Of a stretch of DNA of 64,000 nucleotides, positions 55,134 to 64,000 are shown piece after piece. Source of the stretch: Flagellimonas sp. HMM57 (lineage in GTDB: Bacteria; Bacteroidota; Bacteroidia; Flavobacteriales; Flavobacteriaceae). The stretch's first letter is position 1. Every line of letters begins with the position of its first letter. The position numbers and the translations under genes are program-made. The notes beneath the pieces are model-generated. The model was not told the origin of the DNA and did no database searches. It worked only from the letters and a program-made list of their open reading frames with translations. Location: NCBI RefSeq assembly GCF_021390175.1, contig NZ_CP090004.1:1860001-1924000 (forward strand), in the 5' to 3' direction.

Positions 55134-56408
55134 TTAAAAAAGGTCGTCACTGGTTATACTTTGTGTTCTTTTACTATAGTTAATGGAGCGTTTCACGAAG
55201 AAATCGCCATGTTTTGTACCGATAATTTCATCGTCGAACCATTCTGTCTGGGCCAATAATGCTTCATCGACTTCAAAAATCTTATCAATGCCTATACTCT
55301 CAAGAGAATTGTTGAACCTGTTTTTGATAAATTCGTTCACCAAGGATTTAGGCAAAAAGTCCAATTCTCCCTCCTCGAATATCCAATCCACAATCTTGCT
55401 TTCGGAAGCAAAAGCTTCTCTACACATATCTTGTATCATGTTGTGGTAATCGGCATTGAACCAATCAGGATTTTCGTCTTTTATGATTTTGATAACATCA
55501 ATTCCGAAATCTCCGTGGATTTGTTCTTCTTTTGAAGTAGCCTCCACTACGTTGGAAATTCCTTTCAACATGTTTTTATGCTTGTTGAATGCCATGATGA
55601 TCAAGAACTGCGAGAACAAGGAAACGTGTTCTATAAATAGGGAAAACAATAAAATTGATTCTGCATATTCCTTATTATCCTCACTTTTTGCATTTCTAAG
55701 GGCCGTTTCCAAGTAATGCACCCGCTTCATGATTACGGGTTTCTTCTTTAAATTTTTAAATTCCTCGTTAAGGCCCAAAATTTCCAACAAATGGGAATAC
55801 GCATCATGATGGCGTACTTCACTTTCGGCAAAAGTAGCTCCCACTGATCCAATTTCTGGTTTTGGCATTCTATGATAAATATCTCCCCAAAAACTTTTCA
55901 CGGCTACTTCAATCTGTGAAATGGCCAACATGGTGTTTTTTATGGCACTTTGTTCCTTGTTGGTAAGGCGCGCCTTAAAATCTTGTATATCACTGGTAAA
56001 ATTGAATTCGGTATGAATCCAATAGGAATGTCTTATAGCAGGCACGTACTCGTAGAGCGCTGGATATTCGTAAGGCTTTAGGTTGATACGCTTTTCAAAA
56101 ATATTGGACTTGCGTTTTTGGGCCTGTTCGTTACGATAGAGAATATACCCCTTTGCTACATCAAAAAATCCACTTTCCATCAATTTGTTCTCAACAAAGT
56201 CTTGCACCTCTTCTACGGTGGGCACGTAGTTTTTGTCCAATTCTTTACGCTTTAGGAGCGCATCATAAACAAGATGGGAAATACGGCCAGCATCGTCCAT
56301 GCCTCCATGTTCCGCGGCCGTCATGGCCTTTAAAATAGCGTTTGTTATCTTGTGTAATTGAAAGGGTCGAGTAGCAAAGTCCCTTTTAATGACGTGCGTT
56401 ATCTCCAT
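55134..56408 (-). CDS. nrdB: Ribonucleotide reductase small subunit NrdB with N-terminal ATP-cone
   Basis: 424 residues. Residues ~1-95 are an ATP-cone (HVIKRDFATRPFQLHKITNA, VPTVEEVQDFVENKLMESGF). The ferritin-like radical-generating domain follows with metal ligands in TFAESEVRHHDAYSHLL and SLFIEHVSLFSQFLI. A cone on NrdB rather than NrdA is the unusual arrangement characterised in Leeuwenhoekiella blandensis, where dATP makes NrdB oligomerise and switches the enzyme off. The cofactor (di-iron or di-manganese) cannot be decided here. First gene of the nrdB-nrdA operon. Confidence 0.96.
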   Translation of the reverse strand: MEITHVIKRDFATRPFQLHKITNAILKAMTAAEHGGMDDAGRISHLVYDALLKRKELDKNYVPTVEEVQDFVENKLMESGFFDVAKGYILYRNEQAQKRKSNIFEKRINLKPYEYPALYEYVPAIRHSYWIHTEFNFTSDIQDFKARLTNKEQSAIKNTMLAISQIEVAVKSFWGDIYHRMPKPEIGSVGATFAESEVRHHDAYSHLLEILGLNEEFKNLKKKPVIMKRVHYLETALRNAKSEDNKEYAESILLFSLFIEHVSLFSQFLIIMAFNKHKNMLKGISNVVEATSKEEQIHGDFGIDVIKIIKDENPDWFNADYHNMIQDMCREAFASESKIVDWIFEEGELDFLPKSLVNEFIKNRFNNSLESIGIDKIFEVDEALLAQTEWFDDEIIGTKHGDFFVKRSINYSKRTQSITSDDLF

Positions 56409-56720
56409 AGTGTCTTGTGATTGGAATTATACTAAAAAAGCAAGGTATAAAGGTCAAATTTTATTGCCATTATTTTTTGTGGAAGGCATGGAGGTTTTCC
56501 ACACTATTATCAACAATTTTAAATACAGGCTAAATTTTATAATCAAAATCACAATAAATAGAACTGTAAATTATTAAAAATCAAATACTTGTAATAGAAA
56601 TGAAAAGCTAATGCTTCTCTGTAAAAAGATTTTTATTGAAAATGAAGCTTTAAATAAACACGGATTTTACCTTTTAGTTTGAAATGCTTTGAAAGAATTG
56701 CTTCAACAAAATGCTGAAAC
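56409..56720. other. Intergenic region between nrdB and the symporter gene
   Basis: 312 bp of AT-rich DNA containing the nrdB promoter region and the 3' end of the symporter transcript. I did not find a clear NrdR box pair or a hairpin with a T-run. No gene seen. Confidence 0.5.
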
Positions 56721-58202
56721 TTATTTAGGTTCTTTTTTGGGTAAATGAGCCACCTTTTTTTGAATAAGAAGAAGCCCAACAATAGTCAACAATGCATTGA
56801 CGGCAATGTTTATAAATCCGAAGTCGAAGTTGAAACGGGATTTGAAAAATACACCTAAAAGATAGGTGGCAATTGGAGCCACAACGCAAATTATAGGAAC
56901 GATATTATCCTTTATCTGCATTTTCGTGAACATTCCGAACATGTAAATTCCAAATAACGGTCCATAGGTATAGCCCGCTACTTTGAATATTAAGGAAATA
57001 ACATCACCTTCACTATTGGAGAATGCCATGATAATGATAAAGACGACACCCGAAAACCCTAAGAGGACCCTGTTTTTTAATTTTTCCTTTTCTTCTCCGG
57101 ATTTGTCCGAAATATTCAAAAAGTCATAGGTAAATGATGTGGTAAGTGCGGTGAGTGCAGAATCTACACTGGAAAATGACGCCGCTATTATTCCCAATAG
57201 AAAACTTATTCCGGCAATGAGTCCTAAATGGTTCAACGCCAAGTTTGGAAATAATGAGTCTGTATTTAGAAGTACACCTTTTTCGTTCATTTCAAGTAAA
57301 ATGCCATTTTCTTCAGTATAGATGTACAACAATATACCAAGGCCTAAAAATAGAAATTGGGTAAGGGCGAGGATCAAGCTATAGGTAAGGGTGTTTTTTT
57401 GTGCATCCCACTGATTCTTGCAGGTAAGTGTTTTTTGCATCATATTCTGGTCAAGACCGATCATGGAAATGGCAATGAGGATACCTGCAATAAACTGTTT
57501 ATAAAAATTATTGCTGGACTTTCCATCCCAATTAAAGATTTCGAAATACTTGTGCTCCGTAACAGCTTGAACAGATTCCCCTAAAGACAGATCCAGCGAT
57601 TCCCCAATGGCGTATACACTGGCGACAGCACCAAAAATCAGGAACGTGGTTTGGAACGTATCGGTCCAAACAATGGTCTTGATGCCCGACTTATTGGTAT
57701 AGAGCCATACGAGTACAAGGATGATAATGACCGTTACAAAAAATGGAACACCAAGCCGTTCAAAAAAAGCAAATTGAAGTATTTTACTTGCCAACAGAAG
57801 TCGAAGCGCAGCTCCAAAAGATTGGGACACCAAAAAAAACAATGACCCTGTTTTATAGGTTTTTTTACCAAACCTTTCTTGAAGATAGGAGTAGATAGAA
57901 ACCAATCGCAACCTGTAATAGAGTGGAATAAGTACGAATGTGATAAAAAGATAACCAACAATATTACCAAGGATGAATTGATAAAAAAACAGGCTGTTGT
58001 TGCCTACCATTCCAGGTACCGAAACAAAGGTAACCCCAGAAAGCCCCGCCCCGATCATCCCAAAGGCTACCAAAAACCAGGGGGATTCGCGGTCTCCCGT
58101 AAAAAAGGATTCGTCGCTTCTATTTTTTGAAGTAAAGTAGGAGATGACCATCAACAAGATAAAATATCCTGCGATAACGGAAAAAACTAGGATGAGATTC
58201 AA
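56721..58202 (-). CDS. Sodium:solute symporter family protein
   Basis: 493 residues with about 13 transmembrane segments. The start is NLILVFSVIAGYFILLMVISY, and the SSS-family stretches are SFFTGDRESPWFLVAFGMIG, AGLSGVTFVSVPG, GLDQNMMQKTLTCKN and AASFSSVDSALTALTTSFTYD. The latter two are the substrate- and sodium-site helices. It imports an unidentified solute with sodium at the inner membrane. It is single; neighbours give no clue. Confidence 0.93.
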   Translation of the reverse strand: MNLILVFSVIAGYFILLMVISYFTSKNRSDESFFTGDRESPWFLVAFGMIGAGLSGVTFVSVPGMVGNNSLFFYQFILGNIVGYLFITFVLIPLYYRLRLVSIYSYLQERFGKKTYKTGSLFFLVSQSFGAALRLLLASKILQFAFFERLGVPFFVTVIIILVLVWLYTNKSGIKTIVWTDTFQTTFLIFGAVASVYAIGESLDLSLGESVQAVTEHKYFEIFNWDGKSSNNFYKQFIAGILIAISMIGLDQNMMQKTLTCKNQWDAQKNTLTYSLILALTQFLFLGLGILLYIYTEENGILLEMNEKGVLLNTDSLFPNLALNHLGLIAGISFLLGIIAASFSSVDSALTALTTSFTYDFLNISDKSGEEKEKLKNRVLLGFSGVVFIIIMAFSNSEGDVISLIFKVAGYTYGPLFGIYMFGMFTKMQIKDNIVPIICVVAPIATYLLGVFFKSRFNFDFGFINIAVNALLTIVGLLLIQKKVAHLPKKEPK

Positions 58203-58431
58203 AGTAACGGTTTGTTTTAAAGATTGGTCTTTAGCTTAACGTATTTGGTAATACTTGCAATTTAAGAATTTATAGGGCCTTGTATGCAGTTTGGGCTCAA
58301 TTACCATTTGAAAATTAATTATTTGACGAAAAGGAATATGAATTAGCCCCGACTTTTGTACTCGTCAATCTTAACCGAACGATTTATTTTAAACTAAAAC
58401 AATGGACAATTTTAACTTTAACCCCAAACTC

Positions 58432-59958
58432 ATGAAAAAGAAACAAAGTACCCTAAAAAAACTTGGCATTTTATGTTTGAGCCTTTTTATACTATCCGCT
58501 TGTAGCAAGGACGATGACAACGATAACGGAACGGGAAATAGTGGAGCCGAAATCACCTCGTTCACTTTTCTGGCAACCGACCATGAAGGCCTATCGGAAG
58601 ATGTAAAGGCCACGATAGACAAGGAAAACAAGACCATAAAAGCGGAGCTACCCTCGAATGTCGATATCAAGACGCTTAAACCGACCATAACGGTACCGGA
58701 AGGAGCGAGCGTTAGCCCAAAGGACAAAGCTGAGACAGACTTTAGCGAAGCGGTCATCTATACAGTAACGGCACAGGACGGCGGTGAGTCCAAGTACACG
58801 GTCACTGTGACCTTGGGGAAATCAAGTGCCAAGGCAATTGCCTCCTTCAAGTTTTTGGCGAGCGATAATGATGCCCTTTCAGAAGATATCGAAGCAGATA
58901 TCGATGAGGAAGACAAAACGATTACCATAGCAATCTCTTCCGAGATCGATGTAACGGCATTGAAGCCTACGATATCCCTATCGGACAAGGCAACCATAGA
59001 CCCAGACGACAAGGTAGCTATGGACTTTACCAACGATGTGACCTATACCGTAACGGCCGAAGATGGTTCCAAGGTGGAATATACAGCTGCTACCGCACTG
59101 ACGGAAAGAGAGGCCCTTATTGCGATTTATAATGCGAACCCGGTTTTACAGTTCGAATGGAATCTAGATCGGCCAATATTTGGGTGGACAGGCGTCAAGT
59201 TCAATGATGAAGGAAAAGTAACGGGGCTCAGTTTTCCTTTTGCTTCGAGGGTAAGGATAAGCGTTATTCCTCCAGAGATCAAATATCTCCCCAACCTGGA
59301 ATCTATCTTTATCGTAAATTCATTTTTTTTAGAGAGTCTTCCAAAAGAAATAGGGGAGCTCAAAAATCTAAAATCCTTAACGATTGCCCAAACCAAACTC
59401 AATGCCCTCCCCACCGAGATAGGAAACCTAAAAAACTTGACCAAGTTGAGCGTTTCGGATAACGAAATAACCGAAATCCCATCGAGCATTGGTAATCTTA
59501 CCAATTTGGAAACACTCTTTTTTGGCGGAAACCTGATAACCACTTTCACCAAAGAAATAGCACAATTAAAAAAACTCTCTGTACTCGGGTTTGGGAATTC
59601 CGACATAGAAACTTTCCCAGCAGAAATAACCCAAATGACAAACCTGACCAGTTTGAATATCACTGAAAGCAGTATCGAGAGCTTACCGGACGAAATAGGG
59701 AATCTTGTCAATTTGACCCGATTGGACCTTAGGGAGAACAAGATAAAGGCAATACCGGCTTCCGTAGGTAGCCTTACCAATTTGGAAGACTTGATTTTGC
59801 ATTTCAACCAAATTGCGGAGCTCCCCAGAGAAATAGGTAATTTATCGAAACTGGAGGCATTTCTTATTCAAGGTAACCCAGTCACTACAATCCCAAAGGA
59901 AATCTGCGCTTTGAATATTCCGAATTTCCAAAAAGGGGATGCAGTTTGTGAAAAATAA
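58432..59958 (+). CDS. Leucine-rich-repeat lipoprotein with two DUF5018-like domains
   Basis: 508 residues from the ATG at 58432, which gives a lipoprotein signal (LSLFILSACSKDD); the ATG at 58402 adds ten residues and spoils it. Two homologous ~80-residue domains follow (TSFTFLATDHEGLSEDVKAT, then ASFKFLASDNDALSEDIEAD), each ending YTVTAQDG/YTVTAEDG, as in DUF5018. From about residue 260 there are LRRs with the consensus LPxEIGNLxNLTxLxLxxN. It is probably on the outer-membrane surface, where LRRs bind ligands. The two domains look like a recent tandem duplication. Confidence 0.9.
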   Translation: MKKKQSTLKKLGILCLSLFILSACSKDDDNDNGTGNSGAEITSFTFLATDHEGLSEDVKATIDKENKTIKAELPSNVDIKTLKPTITVPEGASVSPKDKAETDFSEAVIYTVTAQDGGESKYTVTVTLGKSSAKAIASFKFLASDNDALSEDIEADIDEEDKTITIAISSEIDVTALKPTISLSDKATIDPDDKVAMDFTNDVTYTVTAEDGSKVEYTAATALTEREALIAIYNANPVLQFEWNLDRPIFGWTGVKFNDEGKVTGLSFPFASRVRISVIPPEIKYLPNLESIFIVNSFFLESLPKEIGELKNLKSLTIAQTKLNALPTEIGNLKNLTKLSVSDNEITEIPSSIGNLTNLETLFFGGNLITTFTKEIAQLKKLSVLGFGNSDIETFPAEITQMTNLTSLNITESSIESLPDEIGNLVNLTRLDLRENKIKAIPASVGSLTNLEDLILHFNQIAELPREIGNLSKLEAFLIQGNPVTTIPKEICALNIPNFQKGDAVCEK

Positions 59959-60000
59959 AAACACTTACAAAAACCTAAGCAGAAAAACATGAAACCCAAC

Positions 60001-60046
60001 GCCTACGTGCTAAAAAGACGACCATATTTCTTTTTTGCACGTAGGC
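60001..60046. repeat. Perfect 10-bp inverted repeat between convergent genes
   Basis: GCCTACGTGC (60001-60010) and GCACGTAGGC (60037-60046) are exact reverse complements with a 26-nt spacer holding a TTTTTT run. It lies between the ends of the LRR gene and the Lrp gene. It may be a weak bidirectional terminator. Confidence 0.6.
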
Positions 60047-60081
60047 CTATGGTAAGCCGGTTCTTTTGAGGATGGGATGGT

Positions 60082-60525
60082 TTAAAAAGGCCCTGCGTAT
60101 ATTTTTTTGTCGACTATACTGTTCAAAATGAGCGATGTGGTCAATTCACCATAAATGGCCAGTCTCTCGTTAAGGTCTTCTAGATGTTTGGGATTTCTAA
60201 CATAACCCTTCATGAGCATACAATCGTGCCCGGTCAATTTATGGCATTCGCAGATTTCCGGTACAGAAGAGATATAAGCTTGAAAATGTTCTACTTGCCC
60301 AAAACGAATTTTTATGGAGATGTAAACTCCGAGTAAATAGCCCAAACGCTCCATATTAATTTTAGAAGCATAAGCTTCGATAATCCCTGCTTCTTCCATT
60401 TTTTGAATCCGTTCAGCAACTGTAGGAGATGACAGTCCAACTTCTTTTGCAATATCCTTTAAGGCAGTTCTCGCATTGGATTGCAGTATTTCCAATATTT
60501 TCCAATTTGTCTTATCAACCTTCAC
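60082..60525 (-). CDS. Lrp/AsnC family transcriptional regulator
   Basis: 147 residues. The N-terminal HTH is in WKILEILQSNARTALKDIA and GLSSPTVAERIQKMEEAGII, and the RAM ligand domain reads ISIKIRFGQVEHFQAYI, CECHKLTGHDCMLMKGYV and TTSLILNSIVDKK. Such regulators respond to amino acids or other small molecules and often control a divergent gene. Here the divergent gene is the DinB-like one at 60643, across a 117-bp gap. Confidence 0.94.
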   Translation of the reverse strand: MKVDKTNWKILEILQSNARTALKDIAKEVGLSSPTVAERIQKMEEAGIIEAYASKINMERLGYLLGVYISIKIRFGQVEHFQAYISSVPEICECHKLTGHDCMLMKGYVRNPKHLEDLNERLAIYGELTTSLILNSIVDKKIYAGPF

Positions 60526-60642
60526 TAATTAATATTTTTAATTAAAAACATTTAAATATAAGGAAATATATATTTTTTACATTATTAAATAATTAGTCGG
60601 TTGCTACTTTGATTTTAACTTTGTTGGACAAAAGAATCAGCA

Positions 60643-61161
60643 ATGACAATACAACAATTAAATGAAAATGAATTCAATCCATACTATGGAAGATACATTC
60701 ATAAGCTTTCCAATACGATGGAACTCCGAAAGGGTTTTAGTGCCCAACGCAATATAGTGATTGATTTTTTCCTGAATATACCAAAAGCTAAACTAGACTT
60801 TAGATACGGTGAAGATAAATGGACCGTAAAGGAAGTTTTTCAACATTTGATCGATACCGAGCGTATTTTTATGTATCGATGTTTTAGAATAGCAAGAAGA
60901 GATCAACTGCCATTGGCAGGATTTGACCAGAATATTTATATAGCACCTTCCGGGGCCAAAAAGAAATCGATTGAAGTGCTTGTTACTGAGTTTACTGTGA
61001 ATCGTGAAAATTCTGTAGTATTATTGAACAGCTTAACTAACGATGACCTTATGTCCATAGGAAACGCTGATGGTAATGCAATGTCCGCTAGAGCTGCTGC
61101 ATTCACCATATTGGGTCATGAAATCTGGCATATGGAAATCGTAAAAGAAAAATATCTATAA
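60643..61161 (+). CDS. DinB family (DinB_2) protein
   Basis: 172 residues with the DinB/YfiT four-helix bundle. The likely metal ligands are His in VFQHLIDTERIF and the HEIWH motif in FTILGHEIWHMEIVKE. The family includes thiol-transferases and damage-inducible proteins of unknown activity. It leads a run of closely packed genes (stop and start adjacent with DUF1272). Control by the divergent Lrp regulator is plausible. Confidence 0.9.
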   Translation: MTIQQLNENEFNPYYGRYIHKLSNTMELRKGFSAQRNIVIDFFLNIPKAKLDFRYGEDKWTVKEVFQHLIDTERIFMYRCFRIARRDQLPLAGFDQNIYIAPSGAKKKSIEVLVTEFTVNRENSVVLLNSLTNDDLMSIGNADGNAMSARAAAFTILGHEIWHMEIVKEKYL

Positions 61162-61452
61162 ATGTTGGAATTAAGACTAAATTGTGAGCACTGCAATAAA
61201 GACCTTCCATATAATTCAACAGAAGCAATGATCTGTTCTTTTGAATGTACGTATTGTAGTGAATGTGCTTTGGAACTGTTCAAGAATATTTGCCCCAGTT
61301 GTGGAGGAAACTTTGAAAAAAGACCTCTAAGGCCTAAAGCAATGATAAAAAAGTATCCTCCATCCAATAAACGTGTTTATAAACCTAAGGATATAAAGGC
61401 TGTAGAGCTATTGATTGAAAAATATAAAAATACGAAACCAGAACATAGATGA
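61162..61452 (+). CDS. DUF1272 cysteine-rich protein
   Basis: 96 residues. MLELRLNCEHCNKDLPYNST, then AMICSFECTYCSECA and CPSCGGNFEKRPLRP, is the DUF1272 pattern. Eight or so cysteines in CxxC pairs suggest zinc binding. Function unknown. It starts directly after the DinB stop, and its end overlaps the next gene by 4 bp, so translation is coupled. Confidence 0.93.
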   Translation: MLELRLNCEHCNKDLPYNSTEAMICSFECTYCSECALELFKNICPSCGGNFEKRPLRPKAMIKKYPPSNKRVYKPKDIKAVELLIEKYKNTKPEHR

Positions 61453-61937
61453 AACCTGACTTTGCTATTTACCGACCAAGATTAATTGAATTTAAGGGAG
61501 TCAACAAAATCAATTTGTGGGATGTAAAAGTATACACCGTGACCAATAGGGAGGCTTTTCAATCCAAGAAAACGTTACAGCATATTTTTGATAAGCTCCC
61601 TACTTGGCTGGAGCAGATAGGAAATACAGAACTCCCAAATTATAAAAAGGCATTCTTGATCGCACACGAAGCAAGAGAAGGTGTCTGGATTTTATTGAAT
61701 TGGTGGACTGGCGGTGAAATGATACAGACCAAGATTTTCTTTTCCAGTTATGAAACTCCTACCGCAATTACCACTTCGCCCTACGGTACAAATGCCTTAT
61801 TATGTGTATGGGAATTGGAAATTTTTGCACATGAGCGACAAGCTTGGATCAATACTGTTTTAAATGGAAAACCAAGTTTTGAATGCTATTTGAGAGATAC
61901 ACTTACTACGGCGCAATCAAAAAACCGGATAACATAA
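61449..61937 (+). CDS. Conserved-looking hypothetical protein
   Basis: 162 residues, no signal or membrane segment. It reads as a compact alpha/beta protein with YRPRLIEFKGVNKINLWDVK, KKAFLIAHEAREGVWILLNW and WWTGGEMIQTKIFFSS. No family is recognised. It overlaps the DUF1272 gene by 4 bp (ATGA type), so the two are co-translated and may act together. Confidence 0.75.
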   Translation: MKPDFAIYRPRLIEFKGVNKINLWDVKVYTVTNREAFQSKKTLQHIFDKLPTWLEQIGNTELPNYKKAFLIAHEAREGVWILLNWWTGGEMIQTKIFFSSYETPTAITTSPYGTNALLCVWELEIFAHERQAWINTVLNGKPSFECYLRDTLTTAQSKNRIT

Positions 61938-61948
61938 AAGAAAGGATT

Positions 61949-62161
61949 TTGAGAAGCTTGTCTTTTTGGGATAACCTATGCAGATTGTTTGGAATTTTGT
62001 ATCTACTGGGTATTTGTTTTATTGTGGTAAGTTATTCTGAAATTCAAGGAGATAAAAGGCTGGCGAAAGACATCATTGAAAAAGACGTTGACATTTCAAT
62101 ACATCAAACAAATCTAAAAGATGAAAATAGTAACACAAATACGTTTTGCAAGACCAGATGA
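61949..62161 (+). CDS. Possible 70-residue small membrane protein
   Basis: An open frame from TTG at 61949, preceded by AAAGAAAGGA, gives one hydrophobic helix (LCRLFGILYLLGICFIVVSY) and a polar tail. It fills most of the 183-bp gap before the next gene and overlaps its start by 41 bp. There is no ATG, and it may be non-coding. Uncertain. Confidence 0.3.
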   Translation: MRSLSFWDNLCRLFGILYLLGICFIVVSYSEIQGDKRLAKDIIEKDVDISIHQTNLKDENSNTNTFCKTR

Positions 62162-62579
62162 TGTTGAAGCTATAATTGATCTTTGCGAAGCTCATGCCAT
62201 TTATGAACAATCCAGTTATATCCGAAATGGAAAAAATAGTAAGCTAAAAAAAGACCTGTTCGGCAAAAAGAAAAAGCTGTACTGTCTAGTAGTGGAAAGT
62301 AATGACGAGTTGATAGGCTATGCCACATACATGAAGCAGTATGCTACGTGGAGCGCCAACGATTATATTTATATTGATTGCCTTTTCTTGAAAGAGCTTG
62401 CAAGAGGCATGGGAGTAGGCAAAAAACTCATGCAGCGAATAAAGGTTGAAGGGGAACAAATGGGTTGTCGAAGAATGGAGTGGCAAACGCCCTACTTTAA
62501 TCAAAGTGCGATAAAGTTCTATAACCAAATAGGTGCATCTTCAAAAACAAAAGAGCGGTTTTTTCTCCACCTAGAGTAA
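62121..62579 (+). CDS. GNAT family N-acetyltransferase
   Basis: 152 residues. RFARPDDVEAIIDLCEAHAI at the start, IYIDCLFLKELARGMGVGKK (acetyl-CoA loop with RGMGVG), and the last motif NQSAIKFYNQIGASSKTKER. It transfers an acetyl group to an unknown amine. It ends the DinB-led gene run. Confidence 0.93.
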   Translation: MKIVTQIRFARPDDVEAIIDLCEAHAIYEQSSYIRNGKNSKLKKDLFGKKKKLYCLVVESNDELIGYATYMKQYATWSANDYIYIDCLFLKELARGMGVGKKLMQRIKVEGEQMGCRRMEWQTPYFNQSAIKFYNQIGASSKTKERFFLHLE

Positions 62580-62859
62580 TGAAAAAATGACTAAAACAAT
62601 ACTTTAAAAGTACATCCTCACTACTTGTGAAAAATTGAGTTTTTAACTAGTTAAATAAAAATTTAGCGCAACCTTTTTGTAGTTTAAACCTCTTGTTACC
62701 GTAATATTCTTATGGGATTTTATGCGTAAAAACCTATCAGAAAACTAACAATCAACCTTTTAAACAAGAAGTATCGCTAAATATAGAGATAAATATTACG
62801 ACCATTTTTCCACCATAGAATACAGTAAGCCTCCCCAATTTTTTAATGACAAGAACTAT

Positions 62860-63684
62860 ATGATGCGTTTTGTTACTCCTTTGGGAAACTACGTTTTTGA
62901 TGATAATAGTTTGACAATAATCTTTTTTAAAGATGGTGTGGGGGAGCTCCATTGGAAGCACAAAAGTGTTAAGGTCGGAGAAAATAGATTTATAGTGATC
63001 AATCCTAGTTCAGGATGGAAGTATAGCAACGAGAAAGAGGAATATATTGATGTGCTGAGCCTAATCATCTCCGATACCTTTAGGAAACAGCTCAATTTTT
63101 ATAACAATGCTACTATAAAACAGCTATTGGATACTCCTTTTAATCAAATTGATGAAAGCTCTTTCTACATGGAAAGCCCATTGAATGCGGATTACTTTCC
63201 CTCAGGAAAGCTTTTAAAATCCATACATCAACAAAGTACTAATGAAGAATTTAAACTCTTTTCTCCCGAAGAGCTGTCTATAGAAGTTTTACAAAGAATA
63301 TCTGAAGAACAGATAAATGCATACAACCATGTCAGTAAAATAGTAGCAAAGAAAAAGAGTACTCAACTAGAAATATATAGAAGATTGCTGATTGTTTACG
63401 AATACATTCATGACAATATCGCTAATCCCATATCATTTCAAGAGTTAACACTGGAATCATCTTTGTCCAAATATCATCTTTATGAATCCTTCAAAGCTGT
63501 TTACGGCAAGACACCTCATAAATACATAAATTGGCTCAAGGTGACCAAAGCAAAAGAACATCTTGAAGAAGGCTTATTCTCAATAAGCGAGATAGCTGAT
63601 TTGCTTGGATATAGTGATTTATCGGTATTTAGTAAGGTATTCAAAAAGGTATATGGTAAGTCGCCTTCATATTATCAAAAATAA
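62860..63684 (+). CDS. AraC family transcriptional regulator
   Basis: 274 residues from the first available ATG. The C-terminal ~100 residues hold two HTH motifs: ISFQELTLESSLSKYHLYES and ISEIADLLGYSDLSVFSKVF, ending KVYGKSPSYYQK. The N-terminal part is a beta-rich sensor domain. The frame stays open upstream to about 62774 with plausible residues (e.g. KYYDHFSTIEYSKPPQFF) but without ATG, GTG or TTG, so the N-terminus is uncertain. The next gene, in the same direction, is a probable hydrolase it may control. Confidence 0.9.
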   Translation: MMRFVTPLGNYVFDDNSLTIIFFKDGVGELHWKHKSVKVGENRFIVINPSSGWKYSNEKEEYIDVLSLIISDTFRKQLNFYNNATIKQLLDTPFNQIDESSFYMESPLNADYFPSGKLLKSIHQQSTNEEFKLFSPEELSIEVLQRISEEQINAYNHVSKIVAKKKSTQLEIYRRLLIVYEYIHDNIANPISFQELTLESSLSKYHLYESFKAVYGKTPHKYINWLKVTKAKEHLEEGLFSISEIADLLGYSDLSVFSKVFKKVYGKSPSYYQK

Positions 63685-63830
63685 CAGTACGTCAATTCTG
63701 CTGAAAGTTTTTATGTAAATGAAAATTCATAAAAACTTGACTTTTTGACAAATCAAAAATGGCACTGTGCTCTTATTTTGACCAAGATTTTTGAAACAGC
63801 AATAAATTTCCTGATGAGGCAACAATTTGT

Positions 63831-64000
63831 ATGAGACCGTTCGAGTTCCTTTTATTTTTAGAAGTGTGCCTTGCAATACTTTGGCTAGTTGCGAACAGAA
63901 GAATCAGAAGGAAATCTATTTTGGCAGTTGTACTCCTGATTCCTTTTGGATTGCACTATTACTTGGAAGGAATACGATGGCAAATGTTTTTTGTTTATGG
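63831..64000 (+). CDS. Start of a probable membrane-anchored lipase/PAF-acetylhydrolase-like protein (partial)
   Basis: The frame from ATG at 63831 is open to the window edge (56 codons). It has two hydrophobic helices, FEFLLFLEVCLAILWLVANR and SILAVVLLIPFGLHYYL, then EGIRWQMFFVYG. The helix pair followed by EGxRWQM is typical of the N-terminus of alpha/beta hydrolases related to platelet-activating-factor acetylhydrolase. The catalytic part is outside the window, so the call is provisional. Confidence 0.55.
   Translation, partial: MRPFEFLLFLEVCLAILWLVANRRIRRKSILAVVLLIPFGLHYYLEGIRWQMFFVY

Noticed and set aside
59127..59807. Minus-strand 226-codon frame under the LRR gene
   Set aside because: The repeat periodicity of the LRR gene makes the opposite strand open; the translation is Ser/Phe-rich noise.

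Overview
The window looks like chromosome of a marine member of the Flavobacteriaceae (Bacteroidota). This is inferred from gene content: a type IX secretion (T9SS) C-terminal sorting domain, a SusC-like TonB-dependent receptor with a DUF4249 lipoprotein partner, LytS/LytTR regulators, a ribonucleotide reductase whose ATP-cone sits on NrdB, A-rich start regions and at least one TAnnTTTG-type -7 promoter box. The species cannot be named from the sequence alone.

Layout. 1-10.5 kb is ordinary core and housekeeping sequence: a CMD/AhpD-like protein (cut by the left edge), OsmC, a four-helix-bundle protein, recJ, a VOC protein, an MFS transporter, lpxH, queD, a DUF3592 protein with a new 37-residue membrane protein, an enoyl-CoA hydratase, MATE, GNAT and universal stress genes. 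Short heptad tandem arrays lie in several intergenic gaps. 10.6-25.7 kb starts with an intact tRNA-Ala(GGC) and ends with a 42-bp copy of its 3' end beside a truncated tyrosine integrase. The segment between is read as a decayed integrative element or island. It holds a patatin/beta-barrel protein, a frameshifted coiled-coil gene, a TonB receptor/DUF4249/LytS/LytTR operon, an HD protein, two lipoproteins (one of the diacetylphloroglucinol-hydrolase family) and a SYLF protein.

25.7-32.3 kb is a second accessory block: a response regulator, a Sel1-repeat protein with a T9SS sorting domain, a secreted polymorphic toxin with a C-terminal HNH-like nuclease, an overlapping candidate immunity gene related to the double-CXXCG/SitI6 family, and an unknown secreted protein.

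32.3-50.3 kb is a complete nitrate/nitrite assimilation cluster. The leftward operon is nirB-nirD-DUF4202-NarX-like kinase. Rightward are cobA (siroheme precursor), nrtA-nrtB-two ATPases-outer-membrane porin, a NarL-like regulator, and a nitrate reductase fused to a flavin/BFD module followed by a rubredoxin-tailed redox protein. All three intergenic promoter regions carry TACGTA palindromes, twice as direct repeats exactly 10 bp apart. The NarL-like regulator is the obvious candidate to bind them. Together the genes would import nitrate across both membranes, reduce it to ammonium, supply siroheme and regulate the set from within.

50.4-64 kb returns to general genes: recQ, a lipoprotein, nrdA/nrdB, a sodium:solute symporter, a leucine-rich-repeat lipoprotein, an Lrp regulator divergent from a DinB/DUF1272/GNAT run, an AraC regulator, and the start of a probable lipase/PAF-acetylhydrolase-like gene cut by the right edge.
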